Of a stretch of 64,000 nucleotides of DNA, positions 61,880 to 64,000 are shown piece after piece; position 1 is the first letter of the stretch, and each line of letters starts with the position of its first letter. The stretch comes from Proteobacteria bacterium HN_bin10 (GTDB lineage: Bacteria; Pseudomonadota; Alphaproteobacteria; Caulobacterales; Aquidulcibacteraceae), in assembly GCA_002083515.1 (NCBI GenBank), contig LWDN01000022.1:85564-149563 (forward strand), read 5' to 3'. Made by a program: the position numbers and the translations under genes. The notes under the pieces were generated by a model, which saw only the letters and a list, made by a program, of their open reading frames with translations, ran no database searches and had not been told where the DNA came from.

Positions 61880-62935
61880 TTAAGGCTGAAGCACGCCGCG
61901 CACTCTAGCGTCGCGGCGGACGATCCTGTCGATGGCGATCGCCAATCCGGTCAACGCGGCAAGGGCAAGCACCGGCGCCAGTTGCGCCGGATCGCGATTG
62001 ACGATCCAGGCAAGGACCCCGCACGCCGCCATCGCCAGCCAATAGAGGAGCGCGATGCGCGCGTGGCTCCAACCTGAATGAATGGCGATCTGGTAGAGAT
62101 GCTCGGTGTGACCGTGAAACAGCGAGCGGCGCTGGCGGATGCGATAGAACAGAGTCAGCAACACGTCCGCGATCATCGGGAAGAACAGAATTGGCGCAAC
62201 GAATGGCGACATGCCGGTGCGCGCGATGACGATCAGACACGCGAACGCGGCGAGCGCGCCCGCAAACAAGGCGCCGGAATCGCCGGCGAACAGCCGGCCG
62301 GCGGGGAAGTTCCAGACCAGAAATCCCGCAATCGCAGCCGCGCCGCAAAGCGCAATGGCGCCGCCGCCAACGGACTCGCCCTGCAAGGCGATGATGCCGG
62401 TGGAAACGAGACCGACGGCCGCCGAGCCCATGGCCATGCCGTTGGCGCCGTCCATGAAGTTCACGATGTTCAGCATCGCAAACACCCAGAGCGCCGTGCC
62501 GACCAGGCCGACCCACATCGGCAGCACCAAGAAGAAGTCGCCGATGCGAAATTCGAAGACGACGCCCATCAGCCACGCCGCCGCAAACGAAAGCACGGCA
62601 TAGACGACGAACTTGAACTCGGCGGCGAGCCGGCGAACGTCGTCGACAAAGCCAACCAGCAGAAGCGGATAGGCGAACAGCGCCGACACCCACAGCATGG
62701 CGATACTCTGCTCGCTGACTTCATGGCGCCACGACAGCGAAAACAGGCTGAGCACCACCATGGCCGCGCCGTAACCGGCGCCGATGCCAAGGCCGCCGCT
62801 GCTGGGCGTCGGCGCCCGATGCTGTTTGCGGGGCTCGGTCGGCGCGTCGATGGGCCCGATCCAAATCATGGCGCGGCAGACGACGAGGCTTGTGAGGAAC
62901 GCAATGACGACGACGAGGGTCAAATCCAGGAACAC
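61880..62935 (-). CDS. WecA/MraY-family glycosyl-1-phosphate transferase
   Basis: The 351-residue polytopic membrane protein has about ten hydrophobic segments and the family motifs: GFVDDVRRL, NIVNFMDGANGMAMG, GDSGALFAGA and HGHTEHLYQI. It transfers a sugar-1-phosphate from UDP-sugar to undecaprenyl phosphate, starting O-antigen or another surface polysaccharide. The sugar is unknown. The start is GTG 62935 with AGAGG seven bases upstream. It is separated from ispE by 47 bases. Confidence 0.88.
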   Translation of the reverse strand: MFLDLTLVVVIAFLTSLVVCRAMIWIGPIDAPTEPRKQHRAPTPSSGGLGIGAGYGAAMVVLSLFSLSWRHEVSEQSIAMLWVSALFAYPLLLVGFVDDVRRLAAEFKFVVYAVLSFAAAWLMGVVFEFRIGDFFLVLPMWVGLVGTALWVFAMLNIVNFMDGANGMAMGSAAVGLVSTGIIALQGESVGGGAIALCGAAAIAGFLVWNFPAGRLFAGDSGALFAGALAAFACLIVIARTGMSPFVAPILFFPMIADVLLTLFYRIRQRRSLFHGHTEHLYQIAIHSGWSHARIALLYWLAMAACGVLAWIVNRDPAQLAPVLALAALTGLAIAIDRIVRRDARVRGVLQP

Positions 62936-62982
62936 GTCGCCACCTCTGAGAGGACCGGGCTAACGTGGCGTGATCGTCTTGG

Positions 62983-63837
62983 TCAAGATGCGCCGAGCGT
63001 CGTGGCGCGCACCCACCAATCATTGTTTTGTGATGCGAGCGCGGCCGCCAGATCCGCGGCAGCTTCGGCGTTGCTCGTCAGCGCGAAGCATGTGGCGCCG
63101 CTGCCCGAGAGCCCCGCCGCCATGACGCGCGGATCGCCGCGCAATGTTGCAAGCAGCGGCGCAAGTTCGGGCAGAAGCGAAACGGCGGGCGCTTCCAGAT
63201 CGTTGCCGAATTTCATGACGGCCGTGCAAGCTTCCTGCGCATTGGCCCAATCGGCGCTCGCGCGCAGCGTGAAACCGCTCCCTAATCCCAGTTCATCGAA
63301 GCGGCGATACACTGCTGGCGTCGATAGCGGCTTGCCGGGATTGACCAACACCGCATCGAGACGCGGCGCACGCAACGGCGCCACCAACTCGCCGGCTCCG
63401 GTGATCCAGGCGCTGCGCTTGCCCAGACAAACCCGAACGTCGGCGCCGAGCTGCGCCGCCATTTCCGCGAGCGCATCCGCGCTGAGTCCGAGGCCCCACA
63501 GCTGGTTGAGCGCCAGCAGGGTCGCTGCCGCATCGGCGGAGCCGCCGCCTATGCCGGACGCGACGGGCAGGTTCTTCTCCAGCCGCAAGCGCGCGCACTG
63601 CCTGCTTCCGAGCAAACGAGCCGCGCGCAGCACCAGATTGCTTTCGTCTGCCGCAAGCCCATCGGCGAAAGGACCGGCAATGGCCAACGACAGATCGTCG
63701 GCCGGCGCCGCTTCGATCCAATCGCCGGCGTCGGCAAACATCACCGCGCTCTGTAACGGATGGTAGCCGTCGGTGCGCCGAGCGCCCACTTCGAGCGTGA
63801 GATTGATCTTCGCCGGCGCGAAGACGCGGACGCTCAT
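62983..63837 (-). CDS. ispE: 4-diphosphocytidyl-2-C-methyl-D-erythritol kinase
   Basis: The 284-residue GHMP kinase starts MSVRVFAPAKINLTLEVGARRTDGYHPLQSAV, has the phosphate loop PVASGIGGGSADAAA and the C-terminal GLSGSGATCFAL. It phosphorylates CDP-methylerythritol between the IspD and IspF steps. The ATG overlaps the stop codon of the upstream TPR gene (ATGA), so they are translationally coupled. Confidence 0.95.
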   Translation of the reverse strand: MSVRVFAPAKINLTLEVGARRTDGYHPLQSAVMFADAGDWIEAAPADDLSLAIAGPFADGLAADESNLVLRAARLLGSRQCARLRLEKNLPVASGIGGGSADAAATLLALNQLWGLGLSADALAEMAAQLGADVRVCLGKRSAWITGAGELVAPLRAPRLDAVLVNPGKPLSTPAVYRRFDELGLGSGFTLRASADWANAQEACTAVMKFGNDLEAPAVSLLPELAPLLATLRGDPRVMAAGLSGSGATCFALTSNAEAAADLAAALASQNNDWWVRATTLGAS

Positions 63838-64000
63838 CGTGTCGCCGATTGCGGCGCCGGCTCGTCTACAAGTCCGTGCTCGAGCTTGAGGCGGATGATT
63901 TCGGGGTTGTCGGGATCGAGCGTCAGCGCGCGCTGCCATTGGAAGCGCGCCTCGATGCGCCGGCCGACACGCCAGTACACGTCGCCCAAATGGTCGTTGA
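63834..64000 (-). CDS. TPR-repeat protein, C-terminal end
   Basis: The gene enters from beyond the window. The last 54 codons give HLGDVYWRVGRRIEARFQWQ and RALTLDPDNPEIIRLKLEHG, a tetratricopeptide repeat, ending VDEPAPQSATR. Alphaproteobacteria often carry such a TPR gene directly before ispE. The stop TGA overlaps the ispE ATG. Confidence 0.8.
   Translation of the reverse strand, partial: NDHLGDVYWRVGRRIEARFQWQRALTLDPDNPEIIRLKLEHGLVDEPAPQSATR

Overview
The window is GC-rich, densely coded chromosomal DNA from an alphaproteobacterium, most likely of the Caulobacterales/Hyphomonadaceae type. Support for this is the clpX-lon-hupB order, the block ispDF / ntrB-ntrC-ntrY-ntrX / dat / hfq / hflX, the dacC-holB-tatD-mazG block, the lpdA / lipA / RatA / cinA-like block, an NtrC without the sigma54 GAFTGA loop and a PopA-like degenerate GGDEF protein. 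There is no rRNA, CRISPR array, recognisable transposase or prophage. Two tRNAs (Arg-TCT, Ser-TGA) and one tandem glycine riboswitch are present.

Layout: 0-4.3 kb, proteostasis and nucleoid genes (clpX 3' end, lon, hupB), an NDUFS4-type complex I protein and tRNA-Arg. 4.4-9.7 kb, an orphan secreted protein, then a Crp/Fnr regulator divergent from a cyclase/NB-ARC/TPR protein. 9.7-15.3 kb, a minus-strand run ispDF, glycosyltransferase, photolyase, cfa, sseA. 15.4-24.2 kb, the plus-strand nitrogen-signalling run ntrBCYX-dat-hfq-hflX. 24.3-26.6 kb, divergent murein-recycling genes (Mur ligase and LD-carboxypeptidase). 27.2-34.2 kb, a lipoprotein, then mazG, an MBL hydrolase, tatD, holB, dacC and rlpA. 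34.3-37.9 kb, tRNA-Ser and a scoAB operon interrupted by a nucleotidyltransferase/small-protein pair, then a CaiB-type CoA transferase. 38-45.2 kb, the PopA-like protein, mfd, sdhE, recG. 45.4-54.7 kb, a fused spermidine synthase, pncC, RatA/COQ10, lipA, an acyl ligase, a GIY-YIG nuclease element and lpdA. 54.9-59.8 kb, marC, two unknown genes, an E2 acyltransferase without a lipoyl domain, gcvH, gcvT and the glycine riboswitch. 59.9-64 kb, a methyltransferase, a polyprenyl diphosphate synthase, a WecA-type transferase, ispE and the end of a TPR gene.

The most unusual property is the repeat content. Many intergenic gaps carry short elements built on one plan: two copies of a module (conserved arm plus small hairpin) facing each other, as in REPINs. 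At least five unrelated sequence families share this plan. One pair encloses a GIY-YIG endonuclease gene (447 bp overall). One copy sits inside the second aptamer of the glycine riboswitch. One supplies the N-terminus of the E2 acyltransferase exactly where its lipoyl domain should be, which looks like a repeat-mediated rearrangement between a gcv and a pdh operon (or an assembly join). One is translated at the start of MazG.

Other candidates of interest are the toxin-antitoxin-like gene pair coupled by overlapping codons between scoA and scoB, the putative cyclic-nucleotide producer/receptor pair at 6.1-9.7 kb, and the I-site-only GGDEF protein. All functional calls come from reading sequence motifs; no database search was run.
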